Position numbers and translations under genes: made by a program. Positions 52,560-62,300 of a stretch of 64,000 bases of DNA are shown here, in pieces. Source of the DNA: Cloacibacterium sp. TD35 (GTDB taxonomy: Bacteria > Bacteroidota > Bacteroidia > Flavobacteriales > Weeksellaceae); NCBI RefSeq assembly GCF_028864635.1, contig NZ_CP104850.1:310001-374000 (forward strand). The letters run 5' to 3'. The notes below the pieces were generated by a model, which was not told the DNA's origin, did no database searches, and saw only the letters and a program-made list of their open reading frames with translations. Each line of letters opens with the position of its first letter. Within the stretch, counting starts at the first letter, position 1.

Positions 52560-54737
52560 TCAAAGTGTTGAAACTTGTTTGTACAAATCAATTAAGTGAA
52601 ACACTGACATATCAATTAATGGTTCATACATAAATGCATTAATATGTATATTTTCAGGCGTCATCAAATTTACTTTATCTAAAATTTTAATATTAATATG
52701 GTTAGGATTAACTCTTTTGAATTCTTGAAACAAATTATTCATTTGATATGAAGAAATTTGAGTTAAATCATAACGAGGTAACTCCCTAATTAAGTATTCT
52801 TCAGCTTTTAATCTTGTCGCGATAGCTAAACAAATTTTATTTTCAAGTTTAATTTCATCTACAGAAGGTTCGTTAGTAATACTATCAGCTGTGGTTTTAA
52901 TTAAATCTAAAACATTTTCGGCGCCAAATGAAATTGTTTTGCCTGATAATTTTGGTAGTTTAGAAATATAAATATTAAAGATGTTATTAGCAGTTAATGT
53001 ACTAGTATTACTTTTTATGTGAAGACAACTTGTTAATAAATCATACTCTGTACATCTTTTGGATTCTATATATTCAATAATATTTCTTACAAATGCAATT
53101 AAGCTTATAAAAATCTTTTTATCACTATAATTTTTAAGGAAATGAACAAATACGTCTTTGCGATATTGACCATTGTGGAGTGAAATCTCTTTATTGTCGT
53201 TTTTAGTGGCCATAAATACTACATCTTTACCTAAATTTAATCTAGAGGCTATAGTTCTATAAAAATCAAAATTATGTGTTAGAATTATCATTCTAAATTT
53301 GTTTGATAAACTTAAATCTTTAATGTATTCAATAATTGCAAATTTATTTTTGTAGTCGAAAGAATCAGCAATATCATCAAATATAATTATGCATTTATCA
53401 GGATTTGATTTTTTAGATTCTATTTCGAATAAAAATTGTAGAATAAAGTATGCTCTTTGTTCACCTTTACTTAGAATACTTAATAAATTTTCCTTTTTTT
53501 GTCTGATAGGAGTTTCATTTTTTTCCAAATATTCAAATTCTAAATTAGCTGTGTCTTGTTTAAGAACTATATCTTCCTGATTAGTTAATATAACTTTAAA
53601 TGGTACATAGAACCTAGAATTGAATGTTTCTATAATATCTTTCCAAAGCATAAATTCTTTTTTTGCTTCTGAAATAATCTTTTGTAGTTCAGACTTCAGT
53701 TTAGAATAAAATATGTTTAATTCTTCCGCTTCAGTTTTTAATTGAGATAAAGAATCAATCCATACTTTTTTTCTAAAGCCTTCGTAATCTTTAAGTGATA
53801 ACAAAATTAGATTATCTTTTTCTATTACTTTTTTAAAAACTCTTAATTCAGTATTAGCTCCAATAGCTTTATCAACTTGGTCGAACGATTTTTTTAATTT
53901 TTCGTCATTAATAATTTTTTCAATTTCTTGAGTAACTATATCTTTTAATTTTTGAGAGTTTTTAATTTCAGTTCCGTCGTCTAAAATAAATTTGTGTCCT
54001 GCTTCAAAGAAAGTGTTATCGTCAATAGATTTTAAAATTTCATTAGCTTGATATGTACCAAATGAATTATCACCTTTTAGCTTAAAGAAACTTGATTTGG
54101 TTAAGAGATTCTTATAATCAGATACGTACTGATCTAATATTTTAGAGTTCTTTTCTAAAAATTTTTTGACATTGTTCTTTTTATCAAAGATATCATTGTA
54201 TCTGAATTTATGTATATCGTATTTATCAGTTAGACTGTTAATATTTGCTTCTAAAATTTCGAAGAAATTTTTATCATTTCTATTTTCGGTGAAACAATCT
54301 ATAATTTCTCCTTCACAATCTGAACTCTGAGAAATAGATTTCAATTTCTTAATGAAATCTGATTTATGAAGATTTAAATCTTCATAAATTTTATCGTATT
54401 TTTCTTTTAGTTCTTTACTAGCTATGAAATTAGTAATTTTATTAGATGCATCATAGTTATTATCTTCTGCATTAACGACAAGAATGTTTTCAGGATTAAT
54501 AACATTACCATCAACTACAATGTCATATTTAGAAGATCTGTTGTATATTCTATCTGAAGGAACATTTTTTATGTCATTTTTTGATACTAAATCAAACGTT
54601 CTTGAAAAAGAAGTTTTCATCGTTCCGTTAGGAGCATAAATTAGGAATGTATTAGAATTATTAGAAGTAAAATCAAATTCAAATTTCAATTTACCTATTC
54701 CGAAACAATTTTCTAAATCGATTTTTAATTTATCCAT
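52560..54737 (-). CDS. Standalone ABC-type ATPase of the AAA_13 (PrrC/RloC-related) type, probable defence protein
   Basis: 725 residues. Walker A is atypical: YAPNGTMKTSF with Lys41 and Thr42 but Met40 in place of the usual Gly. A long coiled-coil middle follows, then the ABC signature LSKGEQRAYFILQF, Walker B CIIIFDDIADSFD and the switch His in MIILTHNFDF. The C-terminal part (LENKICLAIATRLKAEEYLI; FMYEPLIDMSVFHLIDLYKQ) is typical of ATPases found in Bacteroidota defence islands. No nuclease motif is evident. It is flanked by decayed cassette boundaries TTTAGCGGTA (52539-52548) and TACGGCTAAC (54771-54780), 8 of 10 bases inverted-complementary. Confidence 0.7.
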   Translation of the reverse strand: MDKLKIDLENCFGIGKLKFEFDFTSNNSNTFLIYAPNGTMKTSFSRTFDLVSKNDIKNVPSDRIYNRSSKYDIVVDGNVINPENILVVNAEDNNYDASNKITNFIASKELKEKYDKIYEDLNLHKSDFIKKLKSISQSSDCEGEIIDCFTENRNDKNFFEILEANINSLTDKYDIHKFRYNDIFDKKNNVKKFLEKNSKILDQYVSDYKNLLTKSSFFKLKGDNSFGTYQANEILKSIDDNTFFEAGHKFILDDGTEIKNSQKLKDIVTQEIEKIINDEKLKKSFDQVDKAIGANTELRVFKKVIEKDNLILLSLKDYEGFRKKVWIDSLSQLKTEAEELNIFYSKLKSELQKIISEAKKEFMLWKDIIETFNSRFYVPFKVILTNQEDIVLKQDTANLEFEYLEKNETPIRQKKENLLSILSKGEQRAYFILQFLFEIESKKSNPDKCIIIFDDIADSFDYKNKFAIIEYIKDLSLSNKFRMIILTHNFDFYRTIASRLNLGKDVVFMATKNDNKEISLHNGQYRKDVFVHFLKNYSDKKIFISLIAFVRNIIEYIESKRCTEYDLLTSCLHIKSNTSTLTANNIFNIYISKLPKLSGKTISFGAENVLDLIKTTADSITNEPSVDEIKLENKICLAIATRLKAEEYLIRELPRYDLTQISSYQMNNLFQEFKRVNPNHINIKILDKVNLMTPENIHINAFMYEPLIDMSVFHLIDLYKQVSTL

Positions 54738-54770
54738 AAAAATTTATTTGGTGATTAGTTTTTTTAGAAT

Positions 54771-54908
54771 TACGGCTAACGTTTTGCCGCTTTGCGAAGG
54801 CGGGGATTTTTAGCACTAAACTTCATTAGATGCACAAAGCTTGAATTTAGCAATACACTGTCATAGAAGCACGAAACCCCCGCTTTTGCAAAACGGCTGT
54901 TGTAGGCA
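54771..54908 (+). repeat. attC-like palindrome between the ATPase and S41 cassettes
   Basis: TACGGCTAAC-GTTTTGCCGCTTTGCGAAGG ... CCCCCGCTTTTGCAAAACGGCT-GTTGTAGGCA (in parts). The outer arms (GTTTTGCCGCTTTGCGAAGG against the reverse of CCCGCTTTTGCAAAACGGC) pair with unpaired bases, as at 44055. GTTGTAGGCA (54899-54908) recurs inverted as TGCCTACAAC at 56416-56425. Confidence 0.7.
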
Positions 54909-54909
54909 G

Positions 54910-56394
54910 TTATTGTTTTTCGCTTATTAATTTTAATGCATATTCTAAGTAAATATTTTCATTATTAATATATTGATTTATTGTTGGGATTACTTCGTAA
55001 TTGGGTTTTACTCCACTTCCAAATGGTAATTTTGGTTCAACATTCATCACAAATTGTAATGCTGGGATTTCAATGGTTATTTTGGAATTTGGCAAAGTTA
55101 AATCTTGACTATATCCACTCGTATTTCCATAATAACCTCCGCCTGTTTCTTGTCCAATAAATGTTGCTAATCCTTGCGAATACATCATATTTGAAAATTC
55201 GCTACCGCCAGAATATGTTATTGGACTAATGAGAACATACACATTACCTTTAAAGGTGTCTTTTGGTGCTTTTTTGTATGCCATAAGTCCGAGACCTAAA
55301 TTATTTTTTCTTTCAAGACTTCCATCTTTCATTTTTTTGTTTACAAAAATTCGTTCTAAAAATCCGAATACTTTAAGTTTTATCGGTTTGTCAATTCCAT
55401 TATTAAGGATTGCTTTTTGAGTTTTGACTCTTACTTTAGAGTATTTTTGGTAATTATCGCCAAAATAAGAATATAACAAACCTTCATTTCCTTCAGTTCC
55501 ACCGCCATTTTTACTAACGTCAATAATCACATTTTTAATATTATGTTCTTTTATTTCGGAAAAACTTTGTTTCAAGAACTTTTTTAATGTTTTATATTTG
55601 CTTTCTCTTTTAATTATGTCGTTTGAGAATGTTTGAATATCCAAATAAGCTGTTTTTGCATTTATAATTTTGAATTGCAAAGGTTCATTTTCAGTTTTTT
55701 CTTTGTCAATATTGTTGTTCTTTTTTAGGTTTTCATTAATTTGACTAATTGACAATGAATTAATTGTGATAGGCTCTGTAATTTCTTTGAATTTCACTTC
55801 ATATTTCTCAATTATTCCATAGTAGTAAAAATAGTTTTTAGAAAAATTAAAGCCACCCAAATCACTGTATTTTACAGATTTTATGTACCCATCTGATGCA
55901 AATAAAATTCCAATTTTTGTGACAATTTCTTTGGGTGTTTCTCCATTGATTTTTTCAATTTCAAGATTTTCAATTTTTGCAGAATTATTTGAAGCATTTT
56001 TGACACAATATAACTTCTCGCCCAAGAAAACCACAGTTAAAGGTAAAAATCGAATATTTTCATTTTTATTGGTCTGTTCTTTAACTTCTTTTGGTAAAAA
56101 AATGTCTGTGTGGTCTTCTCTTGATAATGCTACTAATGGTGCGATTATTTTGTGAAATTCATAAACATTAAGGTCGTTTGTGATTTTGTTTTTCGCAGTT
56201 TGGAAAGCAAAATCAACGCTGTCTTTTGGGGTGTACCAGTACATTCCAGAATGAAACTTGTCCAAGCCTTGATACAATAAATCTAAATCTCTATGAAGTT
56301 TCTCCTTTGCAATTTTGGGAAAATCTCCAAAATTCTGAGAATACGTGGTTTGTATCAGTAAAATTAAAAGTATAAATGTCGATATTTTCTTCAT
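54910..56394 (-). CDS. Secreted S41 family peptidase
   Basis: 494 residues with a signal peptide (MKKISTFILLILLIQTTYSQ). An N-terminal helical domain and a PDZ-like part (about 130-240) precede the S41 core: VIIDVSKNGGGTEGNEGLL, the nucleophile Ser in SPITYSGGSEFSNMM and the GQETGGGYYGNTSGY stretch. C-terminal-processing peptidases of this type degrade or trim exported proteins. It is the only gene of a 1.5 kb cassette with perfect 10-bp inverted boundaries, in antisense orientation to the array. Confidence 0.85.
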   Translation of the reverse strand: MKKISTFILLILLIQTTYSQNFGDFPKIAKEKLHRDLDLLYQGLDKFHSGMYWYTPKDSVDFAFQTAKNKITNDLNVYEFHKIIAPLVALSREDHTDIFLPKEVKEQTNKNENIRFLPLTVVFLGEKLYCVKNASNNSAKIENLEIEKINGETPKEIVTKIGILFASDGYIKSVKYSDLGGFNFSKNYFYYYGIIEKYEVKFKEITEPITINSLSISQINENLKKNNNIDKEKTENEPLQFKIINAKTAYLDIQTFSNDIIKRESKYKTLKKFLKQSFSEIKEHNIKNVIIDVSKNGGGTEGNEGLLYSYFGDNYQKYSKVRVKTQKAILNNGIDKPIKLKVFGFLERIFVNKKMKDGSLERKNNLGLGLMAYKKAPKDTFKGNVYVLISPITYSGGSEFSNMMYSQGLATFIGQETGGGYYGNTSGYSQDLTLPNSKITIEIPALQFVMNVEPKLPFGSGVKPNYEVIPTINQYINNENIYLEYALKLISEKQ

Positions 56395-56425
56395 TGACGG
56401 GTCGTTCTGTATAATTGCCTACAAC

Positions 56426-56560
56426 TCATAAATATACGCAATTAGATACTAATTTATTGATATAGAACAAAATATTCGTTTGTAAACAATTGTAAGTATT
56501 TGATTGGGGTAATATTGAGTTATGCTTATTTGTTTTTATCAAAAATAAACAAATTTTATG
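56426..56560 (+). repeat. Divergent AT-rich palindromic repeat, copy R4
   Basis: It starts at TCATAAATATACGCAATTAG right after TGCCTACAAC and shares AATATTCGTTTGTAAA and ATTGTAAGTATTTGAT with R1-R3; the rest has diverged. It stands in the gap 56395-56659, which has no gene. Confidence 0.55.
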
Positions 56561-56659
56561 AATAAAAAATATGGGAAGTCAGAATTTTGATGGAAATTGA
56601 TGAAAATCATTGAGTTTATGAAATAGACACCCCTCTAAAAGAGGGGAACTGATAGTGTG

Positions 56660-57925
56660 TTATTTTGCTTTGACTTTGATGATTTGGTGGAGGTCTGTGG
56701 TGTAGCGTGGAGAGAGGTTCTTTTGGTTCATCTTCCAGGTTCTTTGGACGTCCATGGAGCCGAGCTTGATTTTGTCTGCTCCTAGTCTTTTGTTCATCAC
56801 GTCTATTACCTGCATGATTGGGCGGTGTTTGGCGTGAAGGTCTTCATCAAATAATGAGGTCATTCTCTCGGTTTCGGGAACGAATTCTGTGACCATCACC
56901 CCTGCTTTTTTGTATTGGAAAAATGGCAGGTAGATTTTTTCCAGTCCTTGCAGTGCTGCTTTGGAAATTTCAATAGCGGAATTGGAAGGATTGGTTAAGG
57001 TGATGGTGATGGAGTTGCTGTATTGTTTTAAGTCCAGTTTGAAACGGTCGGTCATAATGAAAACGGTCACGTATCTGCAGCATGATTTTTGAGCTCTTAG
57101 TTTCTCGGAGCATTTATAGGCGAAGGTAGAAACTCTTTCTTTCAAGGTTTCTAAATCGTCTGTTCTTTTGTCGAATGTTCTGGTGGTGGCGATTCCTTTT
57201 TTGGGTTTTGGAATGGTTAGGTCGTATTGAGGTATTCCACGTAATTCGCGGTGCATTCTTAGTCCGAGGATTCCCATTTCTTTTTGGACGAAAGCTTCTG
57301 GCAGTTGGGTAAAGTCCCAAGCGGTTTTGATGCCTCTTGCCGAAAATCTTTCGTAGTATCTTCTCCCGATGCCCCAAATATCTTCTAGGGGGAACCATTT
57401 TAAAGCTTTTTCAATTTTGGAAGGTGTATCAATTATATAAACGCCATTGGTTTTCTCGGGAAATTTTTTTGCAATTTTATTGGCCACTTTCGCCAAAGTT
57501 TTTGATGGTGCAATACCGATACTGCAAGGAACATCAAGACCTCGTAGAACGGTTTCCCTTAATTCTTCGCAGTGTTTCTGTAAATCGTAATGCTCGTAAC
57601 CGTGGAAATCTAAAAAAGATTCATCAATGCTGTAAACTTCAATGTCTTTGCAGAATCTACGGCAAATATTGGTAATTCGGTTGCTGATATCACCATATAA
57701 AATAAAATTGGCGGAAAAAACGGTAAGCCCTGCTTCTTTTTCTAGGTGTTGGATTTGGAAGTATGGTTGCCCCATCTTAATTCCCAAGGCTTTGGCTTCG
57801 TTAGAGCGTGCAATGGCGCACCCATCGTTGTTGGAGAGTACCACAACGGGTTTGTTTCGCAAGTCTGGGCGGAAAACCCTTTCGCAACTTGCATAGAAGT
57901 TATTGCCATCGATTAAGCCGTACAT
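56660..57925 (-). CDS. umuC: Y-family DNA polymerase, UmuC-like
   Basis: About 421 residues: palm residues in MYGLIDGNNFYASCERVF and YSIDESFLDF, finger-domain motif SNNDGCAIARSNEAKALGI, a helix-hairpin-helix (WGIGRRYYERFSARGI) and the little-finger domain with the UmuC C-terminal region. It is an error-prone translesion polymerase. Its ATG overlaps the stop of the UmuD-like gene (TAATG), so the pair is translationally coupled. The ATG at 57925 is preferred over one 14 codons upstream inside the UmuD-like gene. Confidence 0.92.
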   Translation of the reverse strand: MYGLIDGNNFYASCERVFRPDLRNKPVVVLSNNDGCAIARSNEAKALGIKMGQPYFQIQHLEKEAGLTVFSANFILYGDISNRITNICRRFCKDIEVYSIDESFLDFHGYEHYDLQKHCEELRETVLRGLDVPCSIGIAPSKTLAKVANKIAKKFPEKTNGVYIIDTPSKIEKALKWFPLEDIWGIGRRYYERFSARGIKTAWDFTQLPEAFVQKEMGILGLRMHRELRGIPQYDLTIPKPKKGIATTRTFDKRTDDLETLKERVSTFAYKCSEKLRAQKSCCRYVTVFIMTDRFKLDLKQYSNSITITLTNPSNSAIEISKAALQGLEKIYLPFFQYKKAGVMVTEFVPETERMTSLFDEDLHAKHRPIMQVIDVMNKRLGADKIKLGSMDVQRTWKMNQKNLSPRYTTDLHQIIKVKAK

Positions 57926-58392
57926 TATTTTCTTAGTTTGTGTAGGTTCCAAGTTGCCACGCCCCAAAGCTCGAAGTCTGTGTCTTCGTTGATGTCTATA
58001 TCTGAGTAATTGGGATTCTCGGATTTTAGTTTTATTTTCTCTAATCTTAGGGAGTTTTCTTTGTATTTTGGTTTGTACCTTTTTACATAAAATTCTCCTA
58101 GGTAAAAGACAACTACTATATCATTTTCTCTCGGGAATAGTCCTTTTTGGACGATGAGGATGTCGCCATCAAATACTCCAATCCCATTCAGTGAGTCACC
58201 TGTTACTCTTGCAAAGAAAGTGGTTTCTTTGTCTTTGATTAAGAGCTTTAATAGGTCTATGGTGTCTTCGGGGAAGTCTAATGCAGGACTTTCAAAACTG
58301 CCATAACCACCAGCTTTTACCTTGGCTGGAAGGACTGGAATGATTAGTTTTTCTTCATTCTCGAGTTTGAAAAGTTCTATCTTGGATTTCAT
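57925..58392 (-). CDS. umuD: UmuD-like S24 self-cleaving protein
   Basis: 155 residues. A LexA/UmuD-type peptidase domain with Ser67 in VTGDSLNGIG and Lys104 in FYVKRYKPK, 37 residues apart as in E. coli UmuD. The cleavage site is probably Ala27-Gly28 in VKAGGYGSF. After RecA-stimulated self-cleavage it activates the UmuC-like polymerase. An SOS box cannot be assigned with confidence upstream. Confidence 0.9.
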   Translation of the reverse strand: MKSKIELFKLENEEKLIIPVLPAKVKAGGYGSFESPALDFPEDTIDLLKLLIKDKETTFFARVTGDSLNGIGVFDGDILIVQKGLFPRENDIVVVFYLGEFYVKRYKPKYKENSLRLEKIKLKSENPNYSDIDINEDTDFELWGVATWNLHKLRK

Positions 58393-59030
58393 TTTTCAAA
58401 GGTATAAAATAAAGCAAAATGAATGAGGGGGTGTGGAAAAGTTTTGGTTGATGGGTGCTGGATGCTGGGTGTGAAACAATTTTCTTTTCCCCTCCCTAAA
58501 GGGAGGAAAATTGTTTGGGGAAAATTTTTGCCCCGACCCTGACTTCGACGACGCTCAGTCACCGTGGGTGGAAAATTGGAAAGAAAAATTTTTGCCCCGA
58601 CCCTAAAGGGTGAAATTTTTCTTAATTGTAAAGGGAGGAAAATTGTTTATTGTTACCTCAGCTTTGAAATCACAACGGAGGGTGCGTTGTGAATTTGGTG
58701 ATGTGTTTTTAAGATTGATTTTGCACTATGCGATATAAATTAGCGAAATGAAGCAAACAAATCCATCGACTCCGCTCAGGATGTTGGGCTCTAGGAAGAC
58801 TTGGACTAGAGACGGTTTTTGTGAAGCTGAGTGAGATAATGGTTACGGAAAGTTGAGTCACCGAATTGAGGAAAATTGTTATATTCGTTTTTAAGAACTT
58901 TTCTTTTATGGAAGGAATTTTGGAATTATTTTAGAGAGTATTGGGTAAATAAGCCTTTGGAGGTAAAATCATACTTGAATGAGTGGATGATTTGATTGCT
59001 AAGGGTGAGGTTTTGATGGGATTTGACTAT
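58393..59030. other. Intergenic stretch with REP-like repeats
   Basis: About 640 bases without a gene. It contains CCTCCCTAAAGGGAGG with flanking GAAAATTG-type arms (58490-58512), a repeat AAAATTTTTGCCCCGACCCT at 58521-58540 and again near 58586-58605, and a REP-like stretch at 58544-58564. Confidence 0.6.
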
Positions 59031-59225
59031 TTATAAGCTCCGAAGTCTGGAGGCTAAGGAGAGTGGGGCTTCAGACAACATAATTTCAGTAAAAACTTCC
59101 TGTTTATTTTCCTGTGAAAAGCTACTCAGCATTACGTTGGCTTCGCCCAATTGTAAAGCAAAGTTTTGTATGTTAGGAAGTAATTTCTCTGTACTAAAAG
59201 AAAAATTAGGGAAGTTTTCTAATTG
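59031..59225 (-). pseudogene. Probable C-terminal fragment of a lost gene
   Basis: 64 codons open without a start codon, ending LGEANVMLSSFSQENKQEVF then TEIMLSEAPLSLASRLRSL and a stop at 59031. The balanced composition looks like real protein, unlike the other frames here. No family is recognised. It lies downstream of the hsdR terminator on the same strand. Confidence 0.35.
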
Positions 59226-59239
59226 TCAAATAAAAGTCA

Positions 59240-59268
59240 TGAGCCGATTAGGTTTTATATTCGGCTCA
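59240..59268 (-). terminator. Terminator of hsdR
   Basis: TGAGCCGA (59240-59247) with TCGGCTCA (59261-59268), followed on the minus strand by a moderately T-rich stretch. Confidence 0.6.
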
Positions 59269-59319
59269 TTGTGTAAGTTTGTCTACGAAAAAATGAAATC
59301 TGCTAATGCTATTCTTAGA

Positions 59320-62300
59320 TTATTTACTCAACTCTTTCGCTAACATTTCTGCTTGTTTTAACACTGTTTCCGTAGCCAACGATTGCATATCTGGTGGATA
59401 ACCATATTTACGCAATAATCGTTTTACAGCAACTTTCAGCTTTGCCCGCACGCTTTCTTTTATATTCCAATCGATGGTTGCATTTTGTTGGATGGTATTG
59501 GTTAATTCAACCGCAAGTTCACGTAACTTTTCTTGCTGAAGTAATTCTATAGCACTATCATTATTAGAAACTGCGGTATAAAAAGCATATTCATAAGATG
59601 TTAAACCAAGTTTTTTTGGTTCATCATCCATTTCGACAATATTCTTACTCAGCTTTATAAGCTCATCAATCACCTCTGCAGCTGTTAGAATTTTATTGTG
59701 GTAGCGATTAATTGATTGCTCGAGCATTTCCAGCAATTTCTTACTCTGTACTAAATTGGTTTTTGATCGTGATTTTATTTCATCATTCAACAACTTCTTC
59801 AAAACCTCTAATGCCACATTCTTGTGTTGCATATCCTTTAATTCCATCAAGAAATCATCCGATAAAATGGAAATATCTGGTTTCTTAATACCTGCTGCAT
59901 CGAATACATCAATCACTTGATCGGATACCAAAGCCTGATCAATTACTTGACGAATGGTGGTTTCAATTTCTTCATCTGTTTTACCTGAACCCGTACTATC
60001 AAACTTTGCTAACCTTGCTTTAACGGCTTGGAAAAATGAGATTTCATCTTTAGCATCCATCGCTTGATCGTGTGGTATCGCAATAGCAAATGCTTTTGAT
60101 AAAGCAGTTACTTCATCAATATATCTTTTCTTGCCATTTTCTAATCCTAAAATATGATCTTCGGCAGCTAATATCATCGACAGTTTTTTTGATGTGTCGG
60201 CATCAAAATAATCTTCATAATTGAAACCGTGATACATTGCAGAAATCACTTCAATTTTTTCTAACATTAGAGTAACTGCCTGTTCTTGTGCTACCGCCGG
60301 ATCTCCTTTTCCTCCCGCATCCGAATAAAAAGCTAAGGCTTTCTTTAAATCGGAGGCTATACCCAAATAATCAACGATTAAACCACCTGGCTTATCCTTA
60401 TACACCCGATTTACACGAGCAATCGCCTGCATCAAGTTATGCCCTTTCATCGGTTTATCGATATACAACGTATGCATACTTGGAGCATCGAAACCTGTTA
60501 GCCACATATCACGAACAATAACCAATTCTAATTCATCATTCGGATCTTTCATACGTTCGGCTAACATTCTACGTTGATCTTTTGTTGTATGGAATTTTGC
60601 CAATTCAGGACCATCAGAAGATGCAGAAGTCATAATCACTTTTATCTTTCCTTTCTTCAAATCGTCCGAATGCCATTCAGGTTTTATAGCAATTATCGCA
60701 TTGTACAAATCCGCCGCAATACGACGACTCATTGACACGATCATTCCTTTCCCTTGAAACACTTCCTGACGTTGCGTAAAATGATTGACGATATCAGCAG
60801 CTATATTTTGAACACGTTGTTTCCCGCCAATCAGGGCTTCTAACTGAGTCCATTTACTTTTTGCCTTTTGAGTGGCTGTTAAATCTTCCTGATCCAATTC
60901 ATCATCTAACTCATCTACTAGCTCTTTTCCTTCTTCTGTTAGTTTTACTTTTGCTAATCTACTTTCATAGAAAATACGAACTGTTGCTCCATCCTCAACT
61001 GCTTGAGCAATATCATAGATATCTACATAATTACCGAAAACTGCTGGCGTATTGACATCCGTACTTTCAATTGGTGTTCCTGTAAAACCTAAATAGGTAG
61101 CATTGGGTAAGGCATCACGCATATATTTGGCAAAACCGTACACGATTTTTTTACCAATTACATTTCCGTTCTCATCCTTATCATCAACCGTTTTCGCACT
61201 AAAACCATACTGTGTACGGTGGGCTTCATCGGCAATTACAATAATATTTTCTCTGGTAGATAAAGTTTCAAAAACGTTTCCTTCTTCCGGTTGAAATTTT
61301 TGTATCGTCGTGAAAATTACCCCTCCAGAATTTACCTTCAATAAGTCTTTCAATTGCTTACGATCCATCGCTTGAACAGGATCTTGACGCAATAATTGTT
61401 TCGAAGCCGCAAATGTGTCAAATAATTGATCGTCTAAATCATTACGGTCGGTTATTACTAAAACCGTTGGATTATCTAATGCCAATACAATTTTCCCTGT
61501 ATAGAACACCATAGACAAAGATTTACCCGAACCTTGTGTATGCCAAACCACACCCCCTTTTCGGTCACCTTCAGGTTGGTTTTTCACGCCTGGTAAACCG
61601 TAGCTTTCTGGGGATTCTTTTACTAGATAATCTGAAGTTTGCTTTGAGATAAATCCAGAAGCTCTTTTTGTAGATTCTACCGCACGATTTACGGCATAAT
61701 ATTGATGATAGGCTGCTAATTTCTTTACCGTTTGTACAGTAACAATTCCATCAGCGTCTTCTTTTTTAAATTTTTCGAAAACCACAAAATGTCTGACCAA
61801 ATCCAACAATACGCTTGGTTGCAACATTCCTTTAATCAATGTTTCTAATTGGCTGATTTGTTTAGAAGCTTCGTTGATACCATCTGTAGTTTTCCAAGCC
61901 ATAAAACGGCTCAAACCTGCCGAAATGGTTCCTGCTTTTGCTTCCAAACCATCAGAAATAACCGAAAAAGCATTGAAAGTAAACAATGATGAGATCATTG
62001 TTTTGTAGGTTTCTATTTGGCGGAAGGCAGACTGAATGGTGGTTTTATCATCCGTAGCGTTCTTTAATTCAATCACAACCAATGGTAAGCCATTGACAAA
62101 CAGAATAATGTCTGGTCTTTTATTGACTCCGTTTTCTATGATTGTGAATTGATTGACTACTAAAAATTCGTTGTGTAACGGATTTTCGAAATCAATTAAA
62201 AACACACGATCCCCTCGTTCCTGTCCATTCACCCGTTTGGTCACCGGAATACCTTCTGTCAATAAACGATGAAAGGTTTCGTTATTGGATAACACATCAG

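Noticed and set aside
57114-57398. 94-codon frame inside the UmuC-like gene
   Set aside because: Alternative-frame reading of a clearly coding region.
59023-59343. 106-codon plus-strand frame overlapping the end of hsdR
   Set aside because: It overlaps hsdR and the minus-strand fragment, which has the better composition, and has no promoter or recognisable family.
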